Shown piece after piece: positions 7,390 to 15,004 of a DNA stretch of 17,103 nucleotides. The stretch comes from a bacterium (GTDB lineage Bacteria > Sumerlaeota > Sumerlaeia > MVZB01), in assembly GCA_023480605.1 (NCBI GenBank), contig JAMCWS010000058.1, positions 18,119 to 35,221 on the forward strand. The letters run 5' to 3'. The translations under genes were made by a program, and so were the position numbers. The first letter of the stretch is position 1. Every line of letters starts with the position of its first letter. The notes under the pieces are model-generated. The model was given only the letters and a program-made list of their open reading frames with translations. It was not told the DNA's origin and did not search any database.

Positions 7390-10227
7390 TTACCAATAAA
7401 TATACCGCGTGAAGACCGCACGTTCTTTTTCGGGCAGGCGGTTGACGTCGGGCACCAGGAAACGGATTTCCTCGGTGTCGATGAGCATCTTGCCCGAGGG
7501 GCCGTAGTCCTGGGCGCGGTGCGACTGCCAGCGCATGATGAACTCCATCGGTCCCAGGTCGGTCTCGACGACGAAGTGGAGATAACCGTTGAAAAATTCG
7601 ATGCTCTTGATGGACTGGATTTCGTGCACCAGGTAGCGCTGCGCCAGCGACATGCGCACCAGTTCCTGGGCATCCTTGGGCCAGTCGGACAGGTTGCGCA
7701 GCAGGCCCACCTCGATCTCGCGCTTTTCCTCGTTGAGGTAGCGCAGCGAGACGTATTGCCACGGGTGGCTGACCGGCATGCAGCGTAGAGCGAATATGCC
7801 GCCGTAGGTCATCTCGTCACGCACCGTCACGTGCAGGGCGCCCAGGTTGCCGACGTGGATGTTGGCGACGTCGGGCGTCAGCCAGCGGGGGTGGTGGCTG
7901 CGGATGTCGGGCAGCGGGCCGCCGGTGGACAGGGGCAGGTCGGCGTCCTCGCGCAAGGCCGATTCCTTGACGAGCCGCTCGACGGTCGGCATGGTCATCT
8001 GGCCCTGGATTTTAACCAGCCGGGCGTAAAGACCGCCCAGTTCAACCAGGCTCTCGTGGGTGCCGGTCTCGACGACGCGGCCGTTGTCGATGACCAGGAT
8101 GCGGTTGGCATTGCGCAGCGTGGAGAGGCGGTGGGCGATGGCGATGGTCGTGCGGCCCTTGACCACCTCGGCCAGGGCGGCCTGGATGGCGGCCTCGCTT
8201 TCGGCGTCGACGCTCGAGGTCGCCTCGTCGAGGATGAGGATGCGCGGGTCGGTCAGCAGCACGCGGGCGATGCCGACGCGCTGGCGCTCGCCGCCCGAGA
8301 GTCCGGCGCCGCGTTCGCCAACCCAGGTGTCGTAGGCATGGGCCGCGCGCATGACGAACTCATGGGCGTTGGCCGCCCGGGCCGAGGCGATGACTTCCTC
8401 GGGGGTGGCCTCGGGCTTGCCGTAGACCAGGTTTTCCCAGATGCTGCCGCGGAAGAGGAAAGGCTCCTGGAGCACGACGCCCACCTGGCGGGTGAGGGCC
8501 TCGCGCGAAAGCTTGCGCACATCGACCCCATCGATGAGTACGCGGCCCTCGTTGACGTCGTAGAAGCGGCAGATTAGGTTCACGATGGTGGTCTTGCCCG
8601 AGCCGCTGCGGCCGACGACGCCGATCATCTCGCCGGGGGCGATCTGCAGGTCGATGTCGCGCAGGACGGGAGCGTGGCGGTTATAGCCGAAAGAGACTTT
8701 CTCGAATTTTATGTCGCCCTTGATCTGGCCCAGGTCGATCGGCTTTTCCTCGTCGGTGATTTCGACGGGGGTGTCGAGGATCTCGAAGATCCGGTGGGCC
8801 TGCGTGACGAACTGGGTCAGCCAGTTGGTGAACTGGGTGAGGGTGCCCAGCGGGCCGTAGAACATCCACAGGTAGCCGAGGAAGGCCATCAGGCTGCCGA
8901 GGGTCATCTGGGTGTGGAGCACGTCGCGGCCGCCGATGAACCAGACGATCCAGCCGCCGAACTGGAAAATAAGGCCCATGATCGGGTTGAAGGTCGCCGT
9001 GGCCATGTCGACGTTGCGGCGGCTGCGGCGCAGGTGGTCGCTGACGGCGTTAAAACGGTTCATCTCCCGCTCTTCCTGGCTGAACGCCTTGACCACCCGG
9101 ATGCCCGACAGGGTGCCCGACAGCATGCCGGCCTGTTTGCTGGTGGCGTCCCAGAAACGGTAATAACGGGGGTAGATGTGGCGCCAGAAGGTGAAGCTGC
9201 CGATGGCCACCAGCGGCGCCGGAATCAGCGTGAAGATGGCCAGCTTGGCATTGATGGTGAACATCATGATGCCCACGCCGATGACCATGAGCAACTGGAA
9301 GAGAAAGCCGCCGGTCAGTTGGCCGACGAAGCCCTGAAGGGCTTCGGTGTCGTAGGCCACGCGACCCACCAGCGAGCCGACCTGCTGACGATCGTAGTAG
9401 GCCACGGAAAGTTTCTGAAGGTGTTCGACAAGGCGCGCGCGCATGTCGAAGGTGACGGACGTGCCGATGCGCGAGCCCAGGCGGCCGTTTAGAATGTTGA
9501 CAATCATGCGCATGATCTGGACGCCGGCCAGCACGCCGACCAATTGCAGGAGCAGACGCAGCTGCGTCTGACTGGCGAGCGAACCGGATTCGATGTCGCC
9601 GGTCACGCCGGCAGGCTTCGTCAGCACCTTGTCGACGAGGAAGCGGGTCAACTGGGGAGAGACGAGGTCGAGAGAGATGCCGACAAGGAGCAGGAGCATC
9701 ATCACCACGGCCGCCTTGCGGTAGGGGCGCATGAGCTTCCACATGCGCGCCAGCACGGCGCCCTTGTCGACGCAACGGGGGCAGACATCGCCCGGGAATT
9801 CGAGCATCATCGAACATTTGGGGCAGCGCCGGGGGTCGACCTCATCCTCGGGATGGATGACGATCGGCTCGCCCTGCAGAAAGCGGTCGAGTTTGCGCGC
9901 CACCTTGCCGAAACGGTCGGAAAGACGGTTGCTGTAACGCAGCATGTCGACGTACATGCCGTTGACGCGCACCTGGAGCAGACCCGAGCCGATGACGTGC
10001 TGGCAACGGAACTCGCTTGCGTCCTTGATGGGCAGGGCGAATAATTTGCGGGGCTGGCTGCCGTTGGAAAAAACCAGCACCTGCTCCCTGGTGACTGTGA
10101 GCCACTGTTTCTCGTAGCGCCCCTGCCGGTTGATGTCGGTATCGGTGCAGATCAGCAGTTCTTCGGCGCGGATGGCTTCTTCGGCAAGCTTGCGGGCGAG
10201 ATCGGTGTTCGGTGTTTGTTTTAACAT
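7390..10227 (-). CDS. ABC exporter (fused permease-ATPase) with zinc ribbon and C-terminal DUF1854
   Basis: A 945-residue single-chain ABC half-exporter in the inner membrane. Order: an N-terminal extra domain (1-130) without a recognised name; a four-Cys zinc ribbon (Cys135, Cys138, Cys149, Cys152; CPKC...CPRC); a six-helix type-1 exporter domain (about 165-480); the ATPase with Walker A GRSGSGKT (539-546), Q-loop Gln587, signature LSGGERQ (643-649), Walker B ILILDEA (663-669) and H-loop His699; then a DUF1854 domain (about 785-945). All ATPase residues are intact, so it should function as a homodimer. DUF1854 and related exporters have been noted next to cyanophycin genes in proteobacteria. 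No such gene is here, so the cargo is unknown. The start ATG at 10227 is chosen because the in-frame stretch up to 10578 is low-complexity and unlike a protein domain. Confidence 0.9.
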   Translation of the reverse strand: MLKQTPNTDLARKLAEEAIRAEELLICTDTDINRQGRYEKQWLTVTREQVLVFSNGSQPRKLFALPIKDASEFRCQHVIGSGLLQVRVNGMYVDMLRYSNRLSDRFGKVARKLDRFLQGEPIVIHPEDEVDPRRCPKCSMMLEFPGDVCPRCVDKGAVLARMWKLMRPYRKAAVVMMLLLLVGISLDLVSPQLTRFLVDKVLTKPAGVTGDIESGSLASQTQLRLLLQLVGVLAGVQIMRMIVNILNGRLGSRIGTSVTFDMRARLVEHLQKLSVAYYDRQQVGSLVGRVAYDTEALQGFVGQLTGGFLFQLLMVIGVGIMMFTINAKLAIFTLIPAPLVAIGSFTFWRHIYPRYYRFWDATSKQAGMLSGTLSGIRVVKAFSQEEREMNRFNAVSDHLRRSRRNVDMATATFNPIMGLIFQFGGWIVWFIGGRDVLHTQMTLGSLMAFLGYLWMFYGPLGTLTQFTNWLTQFVTQAHRIFEILDTPVEITDEEKPIDLGQIKGDIKFEKVSFGYNRHAPVLRDIDLQIAPGEMIGVVGRSGSGKTTIVNLICRFYDVNEGRVLIDGVDVRKLSREALTRQVGVVLQEPFLFRGSIWENLVYGKPEATPEEVIASARAANAHEFVMRAAHAYDTWVGERGAGLSGGERQRVGIARVLLTDPRILILDEATSSVDAESEAAIQAALAEVVKGRTTIAIAHRLSTLRNANRILVIDNGRVVETGTHESLVELGGLYARLVKIQGQMTMPTVERLVKESALREDADLPLSTGGPLPDIRSHHPRWLTPDVANIHVGNLGALHVTVRDEMTYGGIFALRCMPVSHPWQYVSLRYLNEEKREIEVGLLRNLSDWPKDAQELVRMSLAQRYLVHEIQSIKSIEFFNGYLHFVVETDLGPMEFIMRWQSHRAQDYGPSGKMLIDTEEIRFLVPDVNRLPEKERAVFTRYIYW

Positions 10228-10265
10228 AGACTCTACAGCGCTTTCCCAACAGTCGATCACCGGGG

Positions 10266-10289
10266 CCGGCGTTTCACTCGAAACGCCGG
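10266..10289. promoter_or_regulatory. Perfect 10-bp stem-loop upstream of the ABC exporter
   Basis: CCGGCGTTTC, loop ACTC, GAAACGCCGG. The stem ends about 38 bases before the exporter ATG and would sit in its mRNA leader. No T-tract follows in either direction, so it is not a plain intrinsic terminator. An operator or a leader structure affecting translation are both possible. Confidence 0.5.
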
Positions 10290-10571
10290 GTCCCGATGGG
10301 GCCCCCTGGCCTGGATGGTGCTGGATCGCTCGTGATGGATTCCTTGAGGGAGAGGGCCGGGCGACCAGTCGCCCGGGGGCAATCAATCGCCCGGGGGTGC
10401 AAAGTGGGAGATCTGAACCAAGGAGATAATCGGCATCGGGTTCGGGTTTCGGTGCGCAGGCATTGTCAACCCAGGCCTCTTGTTCTAAAGAATACCCGAT
10501 AAAACAACGGCTGAAGCCCGCGCCGCGCGCCGTCGGCGCCGGGCGCGGGTCAACCCGCGGGCGTTCGCCCA

Positions 10572-10595
10572 GACTCAACGATCGATGGTTGAGTC
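10572..10595. promoter_or_regulatory. Inverted repeat GACTCAAC-N8-GTTGAGTC
   Basis: Perfect 8-base arms around GATCGATG. The spacing fits a dimeric helix-turn-helix regulator site. The location in the divergent spacer is compatible with control of either side, but no regulator gene is in the window. Confidence 0.35.
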
Positions 10596-11010
10596 CGTGG
10601 CAGGGAGTGATTGCGGATCACCGGTCCCATGCCATTTCAAAGCGAGATTCTGGCGTCTTTTTTCCCCAAAATCAACAGGTGTTTTCGCGAAAAAGACGGG
10701 GGGGCGCCGCCGAATTTCGCGCACCCGCCCGAAAGCGCCGTATCCATTGCCTCCGAAGAACCGACAGGTTCCGCCGGCGCGTCCGGTTTTATGGACACCG
10801 CGCCGCGCCGCGAAGGCGGGCGGCCCGGCTCGCGAAGGGCAATCGGGCCATCAAATTGTTGAATGCACTCGCCTTACCCGGATCGAGGCGGTTTCGTTCT
10901 GGGTGCGACCGGTGATACCCGAAATGCAACAGGTCTCGTTTTTCAGCCTAATGTTTTGGCCGGATTCACCCGTTAATTAACCATAGAGCCGATGGATCCA
11001 GGCGGCTCCA

Positions 11011-11026
11011 GGCGCATCGATGTGCC
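11011..11026. promoter_or_regulatory. Near-perfect 16-base palindrome upstream of gspE
   Basis: GGCGCATCGATGTGCC has 8-base half-sites with one mismatch, about 95 bases before the gspE ATG. It is a possible operator for the pilus/secretion pair. This rests on symmetry only. Confidence 0.3.
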
Positions 11027-11118
11027 CGATAATTTCGGGGATAAGTTTATAGAATTCCGGTTCGTTCGCGCCCGTGCGTTGCTTAAGAGTTCTTGCTGAA
11101 GGAGTTCCCGACCCCGCG

Positions 11119-12861
11119 ATGCCCACTGCCATGGAAAAACGCCTGGGCGAGCTGCTGATCGAGGATCGTATCGTCTCCGCGCACGATCTGGAACTGGCGT
11201 TGCGGCGGCAAACCGAAACGGGCCTCAGCCTGGGCCGCCTGTTGATCGACATGGGCAAGGCTTCGGAGTGGGAAGTCGCCGCCACGCTCGGCAAGCAGCT
11301 CAACGTTCCGTTCATCACGCTTTCCCATTATGAGATCGACCCCGAAGTGCTGGAAAGCATCCCCGAGGAACTGGTTCACAAATACAGGATCGTGCCGGTG
11401 GACAAGACCGGCGACACGCTTACCATCGCCCTGGCCGATCCATCCAACATCTACCTGCTCGACGAACTCAAATTATTGACGCATTGCCAGATTATACCCG
11501 TCATCAGCTTCGAATCCGACATCAAGGAGGCCATCCTCAAGTATTATCCGGACAGAAAGGAAGATAATTTCGAGGAGGCGCTCAAAGACATCACCGACCA
11601 GGACATCGCCGGGGCGGAAAAGAAGGTCACGATCGAGGACGAATCCCCGGACGAAAACGGCGATGACCTGAGCCTGCAAGCGGACGATGCGCCGGTCGTG
11701 CAACTCGTCAACCTGATGATTTCGGAAGCGTTGAAAATGCGGGCCAGCGACATCCATATCGAGCCCTACGAGCGCTCGCTGCGCCTGCGCTATCGCGTCG
11801 ACGGCGTCTTGCAGGAGATGGCCCCGCCGCCCAAGAAATTCCAGAACGCCATCATCTCGCGCATCAAGATCCTTTCGGACCTGGACATCGCCGAGAAGCG
11901 CCTGCCCCAGGACGGTCGTTTCAAGGTGCGCATTCAGAATCGCTCGGTGGACTTCCGCGTGAGCAGTTGCCCGATCGCCAACGGCGAGAAGGTCGTGATC
12001 CGTATTCTCGAGCAAAGCAACCTGCAGCGCCTGACGGACCTGGGATTCGAGCCGCAAATTCTGGATAAATTCGAACGCGAGATCCGCAAGCCCTGGGGGA
12101 TGATCCTCGTCACCGGCCCGACCGGTTCGGGCAAATCGACCACGCTCTACTCGGCGCTCAACACGATCAACGACCCGACCAAGAACATCATGACCATCGA
12201 GGACCCGGTCGAGTATCAGCTCCTGGGCATCAACCAGGTCCAGGCGCGGCCCGACATCGGCCTGACGTTCGCCGATGGTCTGAAGAGTTTCCTGCGCCAG
12301 GACCCCGACATCATCATGGTCGGCGAGATTCGCGACCTGGAGACGGCCGAGATCGGCGTCAAGGCCGCGTTGACGGGCCACCTGGTGCTTTCGACGCTGC
12401 ACACCAACGACGCGCCCAGTTCGATCAATCGCCTCACCAACATGGGCGTCGAGCCGTTCATGGTCACGGCCTCGCTCAACATGATCGTCGCCCAGCGGTT
12501 GGTGCGGCGCATCTGCTTGGAGTGCCGGCAGGAGGTGATTCCCACGCCCGAGGTGCTGGCCTCGGTGGGGATCGAGCCGCGCGAAGGGGCCGTTTTTTTC
12601 CAGGGCAGCGGCTGCGGCAACTGCAACGGCACGGGTTTCCGCGGGCGCGTGGCCCTATACGAGGTGCTGGTCATGGACGAGGATCTGCGTGACGCGGTCA
12701 TCATGGGCGCGCCAACCAACAAGATCAAAAAGATGGCGATCGCCAGCGGCATGGAAACCCTTCGCGTAGCCGGCCAGCACAAGATATTCGAGGGCCGCAC
12801 AACCATCGGCGAAGTGGTCACGGCCACTGTCGCGGATACGTTCAAGGAGACGGATAAATAG
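11119..12861 (+). CDS. gspE: PilB/GspE-type assembly ATPase with MshEN-like N-terminus
   Basis: A 580-residue hexameric ATPase that powers type IV pilus or type II secretion pseudopilus assembly at the cytoplasmic face of the inner membrane. Two N-terminal MshEN-like segments are visible: KRLGELLIEDRIVSAHDLEL (7-26), then LGRLLIDMGKASEWEVAATL (38-57). An acidic linker (about 146-190) leads to the ATPase core: Walker A GPTGSGKS (333-340), Asp box TIEDPVEY (359-366), Walker B DPDIIMVGEIRD (395-406), His box GHLVLSTLHTN (420-430). Four zinc-binding Cys are at 466, 469, 499 and 502, followed by GTGFRGR. Length and the GTGFRGR motif favour PilB over a classical GspE, but no pilin or PilT gene is present to decide. 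ATG 11119 has AAGGAG upstream (11099-11104) at a long spacing. ATG 11131 is an alternative. Confidence 0.95.
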   Translation: MPTAMEKRLGELLIEDRIVSAHDLELALRRQTETGLSLGRLLIDMGKASEWEVAATLGKQLNVPFITLSHYEIDPEVLESIPEELVHKYRIVPVDKTGDTLTIALADPSNIYLLDELKLLTHCQIIPVISFESDIKEAILKYYPDRKEDNFEEALKDITDQDIAGAEKKVTIEDESPDENGDDLSLQADDAPVVQLVNLMISEALKMRASDIHIEPYERSLRLRYRVDGVLQEMAPPPKKFQNAIISRIKILSDLDIAEKRLPQDGRFKVRIQNRSVDFRVSSCPIANGEKVVIRILEQSNLQRLTDLGFEPQILDKFEREIRKPWGMILVTGPTGSGKSTTLYSALNTINDPTKNIMTIEDPVEYQLLGINQVQARPDIGLTFADGLKSFLRQDPDIIMVGEIRDLETAEIGVKAALTGHLVLSTLHTNDAPSSINRLTNMGVEPFMVTASLNMIVAQRLVRRICLECRQEVIPTPEVLASVGIEPREGAVFFQGSGCGNCNGTGFRGRVALYEVLVMDEDLRDAVIMGAPTNKIKKMAIASGMETLRVAGQHKIFEGRTTIGEVVTATVADTFKETDK

Positions 12862-12943
12862 CACGGGGCACGCGGTGAGCCTGCTCCGGAACGCCGAGGG
12901 GGCACTTACCACATCTCTGTAGTGACACGAAGGACGTCCGACC

Positions 12944-14161
12944 ATGCCAACCTTCCAATACGCAGCCCGCAACGCACGGGGCGAGATCATCAAGGGACGG
13001 GCCGATTCCCAAAACCAGAACACGCTGGCCCGGATGCTGCGCGACCAGGGACTCGTTCCCACGTCGATCGAGGTCGGTGGCGCCGCCGGGCGATCCAAAA
13101 GCCGAATCAAAGGCAAAGGGGGCAAGATCAAGCTGGAGGACATGGTCATCATGTCGCGCCAGTTCGCCACGATGATCCGCGCCGGCCTGCCGCTGCTCGA
13201 GGTGCTCAACATCCTGTCCGAACAGGCCGAAAAACGCGCCCTGCAGCAGGTCATGCGCCAGATCGAGCGCGACGTGCAGACGGGCGCCAGCCTCACCGAG
13301 GCGATGAACAAGCACCCGCGCGTATTCAACACCTTTTTTCTCTCGATGGTCATGGCCGGCGAAGCGGCCGGCATGCTCGACACCATTTTGGACCAGATCG
13401 CGCTTTACCTGGAAAAAGTGGCCTCGATCCAGCGCAAGATCAAGTCGGCGGTCATGTATCCCACGGTCGTCACCACGGTGGCGATCGGCATCACCTGCTT
13501 CCTGTTGGTCAAGGTCGTGCCGGTCTTTTCGGGGATATTCACCGACCTGGGCGGACAGCTTCCCCTGCCCACCCAGATCACCGTCACGATCTCAACGTTT
13601 CTGCAACACAATTACATCATCGCCCTGGCCGGGTTGGTCATCGTGATTGGGTCGGTCATCTGGGCGGGAAGGACATCGCGCGGGCGGTATCTGCTCGATT
13701 CGTTCAAACTCAAGATGCCGATCTTCGGGCCGTTGTTTCTCAAGGTGGCCGTGGCTCGCTTCACCCGCACGCTGGGCACGCTGATCGGCTCGGGGGTTAA
13801 CATCCTCAACGCATTGGATATTGTCGCCAAGACGGCCAACAACGTCATCGTCGAGGGAGCGGTGATCAAGACGCGCGCCTCGATCCAGGCGGGGGAATCG
13901 ATCGCCGGCCCGCTGCGCGAGAGCGAGGTTTTTCCGCCGATGGTCGTCCGCATGATCGACGTCGGGGAGCGCACCGGCGCACTGGAAAGCATGCTGGCCA
14001 AGATTGCCGATTTCTACGAAGACCAGGTCGACACGGCGGTCGCCGGCCTGACGTCGATGATCGAGCCGCTCCTTATCGTTTTCCTGGGCGTGGTCGTGGG
14101 TTTCATCGTCATCTCGATGTTTATGCCGATGTTCGACATGATCAGCCTGGTGAGCAGTTAA
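12944..14161 (+). CDS. gspF: PilC/GspF-type inner-membrane platform protein
   Basis: A 405-residue polytopic membrane protein that couples the assembly ATPase to pilin or pseudopilin extraction. It begins with the family's MPTFQYAARNARGEIIKG pattern. Two GspF repeats follow: the first (about 70-195) contains QFATMIRAGLPLLEVLNIL and ends in a membrane segment (172-195). The second (about 270-396) contains FTRTLGTLIGSGVNILNALD and ends in the last membrane segment (373-396). Another membrane segment lies at 222-241. The gene starts 82 bases after gspE, with GAAGGA upstream of the ATG, and ends just before a strong intrinsic terminator, so the two form one transcription unit. No pilin, prepilin peptidase or secretin gene is in the window, so the rest of the machine is encoded elsewhere. 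Confidence 0.95.
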   Translation: MPTFQYAARNARGEIIKGRADSQNQNTLARMLRDQGLVPTSIEVGGAAGRSKSRIKGKGGKIKLEDMVIMSRQFATMIRAGLPLLEVLNILSEQAEKRALQQVMRQIERDVQTGASLTEAMNKHPRVFNTFFLSMVMAGEAAGMLDTILDQIALYLEKVASIQRKIKSAVMYPTVVTTVAIGITCFLLVKVVPVFSGIFTDLGGQLPLPTQITVTISTFLQHNYIIALAGLVIVIGSVIWAGRTSRGRYLLDSFKLKMPIFGPLFLKVAVARFTRTLGTLIGSGVNILNALDIVAKTANNVIVEGAVIKTRASIQAGESIAGPLRESEVFPPMVVRMIDVGERTGALESMLAKIADFYEDQVDTAVAGLTSMIEPLLIVFLGVVVGFIVISMFMPMFDMISLVSS

Positions 14162-14188
14162 GCGACGCCAGTCATTCGATTCATCACG

Positions 14189-14222
14189 AATCCCCGGCCG
14201 GAAACCAGCCGGGGATTTTTTT
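14189..14222 (+). terminator. Intrinsic terminator after gspF
   Basis: Perfect 10-base stem AATCCCCGGC / GCCGGGGATT (14189-14198 and 14208-14217) with a nine-base loop, running into seven T (14216-14222). It lies 28 bases after the gspF stop and closes the gspE-gspF unit. Confidence 0.92.
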
Positions 14223-14270
14223 GCGGTTGTGGCACGAGGTGCGTAAAGGTCGGCGCCGCCGTGGGCATGC

Positions 14271-14299
14271 TTGACATTCGACGGCGCGAAGGCAATAGT
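14271..14299 (+). promoter_or_regulatory. Sigma-70-type promoter of ruvA
   Basis: TTGACA (14271-14276, perfect -35), a 17-base spacer and AATAGT (14294-14299). It lies between the gspF terminator and ruvA and predicts a leader of about 65 bases. Hexamers and spacing are the same as in the oxidoreductase promoter at 7227-7255. Confidence 0.6.
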
Positions 14300-14370
14300 C
14301 GGGGCGGATCGGAACGCCGGGGGACGTGACCGGCCGCCCCACACACGGAAAACGCGAGCGGACGCAGGCG

Positions 14371-14988
14371 ATGATCGAATATCTGCGCGGCATATTGCTC
14401 GAAAAGGGCGACAACCACCTGGTACTCGACGTCGGGGGCGTGGGCTACGGCCTGACCGTGCCGGCGACGACGCTCCGGGGAGTCGGCGAGCCGGGAGCCG
14501 AGACGGCCCTGTGGGTATTGACTTACGTTCGCGAGGACGTTTTGCGACTATTCGGATTTCTCACCCGTCACGAACGCGAAGTGTTCGAAGTTTTCATCGG
14601 CATATCGGGGGTGGGGCCGGCGATCGGCCTGGCGCTTCTCTCGTCGCTCACGGTGGGCGAAATCATCCAGGCGACGATGACCGGCGATGTCCGGCATCTC
14701 AAGAGCGTCAAGGGCATCGGCCAGAAAATGGCTGAAAAATTGCTCCTGGAACTCAAGGGGCGCGTGACGCGCCTGGCGGAGGGGTTGGCTCCCGAGGAAT
14801 TGCAACAAGCCGTCGCCGCGGAGACGCCGCTGCCCACCGAAGCGGCCCGCGACGCCGTCGCCGCGCTCGAAGCGCTCGAAGTACGCCCGGCCCAGGCGCG
14901 CCGGGCCGTCGGCCTGGCCCTGGACGCCCTGGGCGTGGGCGCCAGCGTCGAGGCGCTGGTGCGCGAGGGACTCAAATATCGGCGCTGA
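14371..14988 (+). CDS. ruvA: Holliday junction branch-migration protein RuvA
   Basis: A 205-residue protein, normal length for RuvA, which binds Holliday junctions as a tetramer and loads the RuvB motor. Domain I (OB fold, 1-65) starts MIEYLRGILLEK and includes GVGYGLTVP. The acidic pin residues are present as Glu55-Asp56 in YVREDVLRLFGF. Domain II has the two helix-hairpin-helix motifs GISGVGPAIGLALLSSL (77-93) and VKGIGQKMAEKLLLEL (113-128). The C-terminal three-helix RuvB-binding domain (about 158-205) follows a Pro/Ala-rich linker. The start ATG 14371 is chosen because family proteins begin here. The in-frame stretch from 14326 is unlike RuvA. The usual partners ruvC and ruvB are not adjacent. 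A GH172-like gene follows instead, 16 bases after the stop. Confidence 0.97.
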   Translation: MIEYLRGILLEKGDNHLVLDVGGVGYGLTVPATTLRGVGEPGAETALWVLTYVREDVLRLFGFLTRHEREVFEVFIGISGVGPAIGLALLSSLTVGEIIQATMTGDVRHLKSVKGIGQKMAEKLLLELKGRVTRLAEGLAPEELQQAVAAETPLPTEAARDAVAALEALEVRPAQARRAVGLALDALGVGASVEALVREGLKYRR

Positions 14989-15004
14989 TCACGGAGAATC
15001 GACC

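Larger units (their letters stand above)
10228..11118. other. Divergent spacer of about 890 bases
   Basis: It separates the ABC exporter (minus) from gspE (plus), so it must carry promoters in both directions. Open frames across it are GC-driven and have no domain or ribosome binding site. Seen in it: a perfect stem-loop (10266-10289), a direct repeat TCGCCCGGGGG (10369-10379, 10387-10397), an inverted repeat GACTCAAC/GTTGAGTC (10572-10595), the 12-base palindrome TTTTCGCGAAAA (10682-10693), a small hairpin GAACC/GGTTC (10758-10771) and a near-palindrome at 11011-11026. I see no RNA gene. A TATAGAAT at 11048-11055 could be a -10 element for gspE but lacks a good -35. Confidence 0.6.

Noticed and set aside
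10464..10469. Perfect TTGACA on the minus strand upstream of the ABC exporter
   Set aside because: No acceptable -10 element at 15-19 bases; the position would hold CCCGAA.
10228..10578. 117-codon in-frame N-terminal extension of the ABC exporter
   Set aside because: Low-complexity, Pro/Arg/Ser-rich, no ribosome binding site, and it includes the stem-loop at 10266-10289. ATG 10227 is a more natural start.
7242..10980. TTAATTAA at 7242-7249 and again at 10973-10980
   Set aside because: Rare in GC-rich DNA, but the flanks differ. The first is explained as a promoter spacer, and a pair of 8-mers is not enough to claim a shared site.
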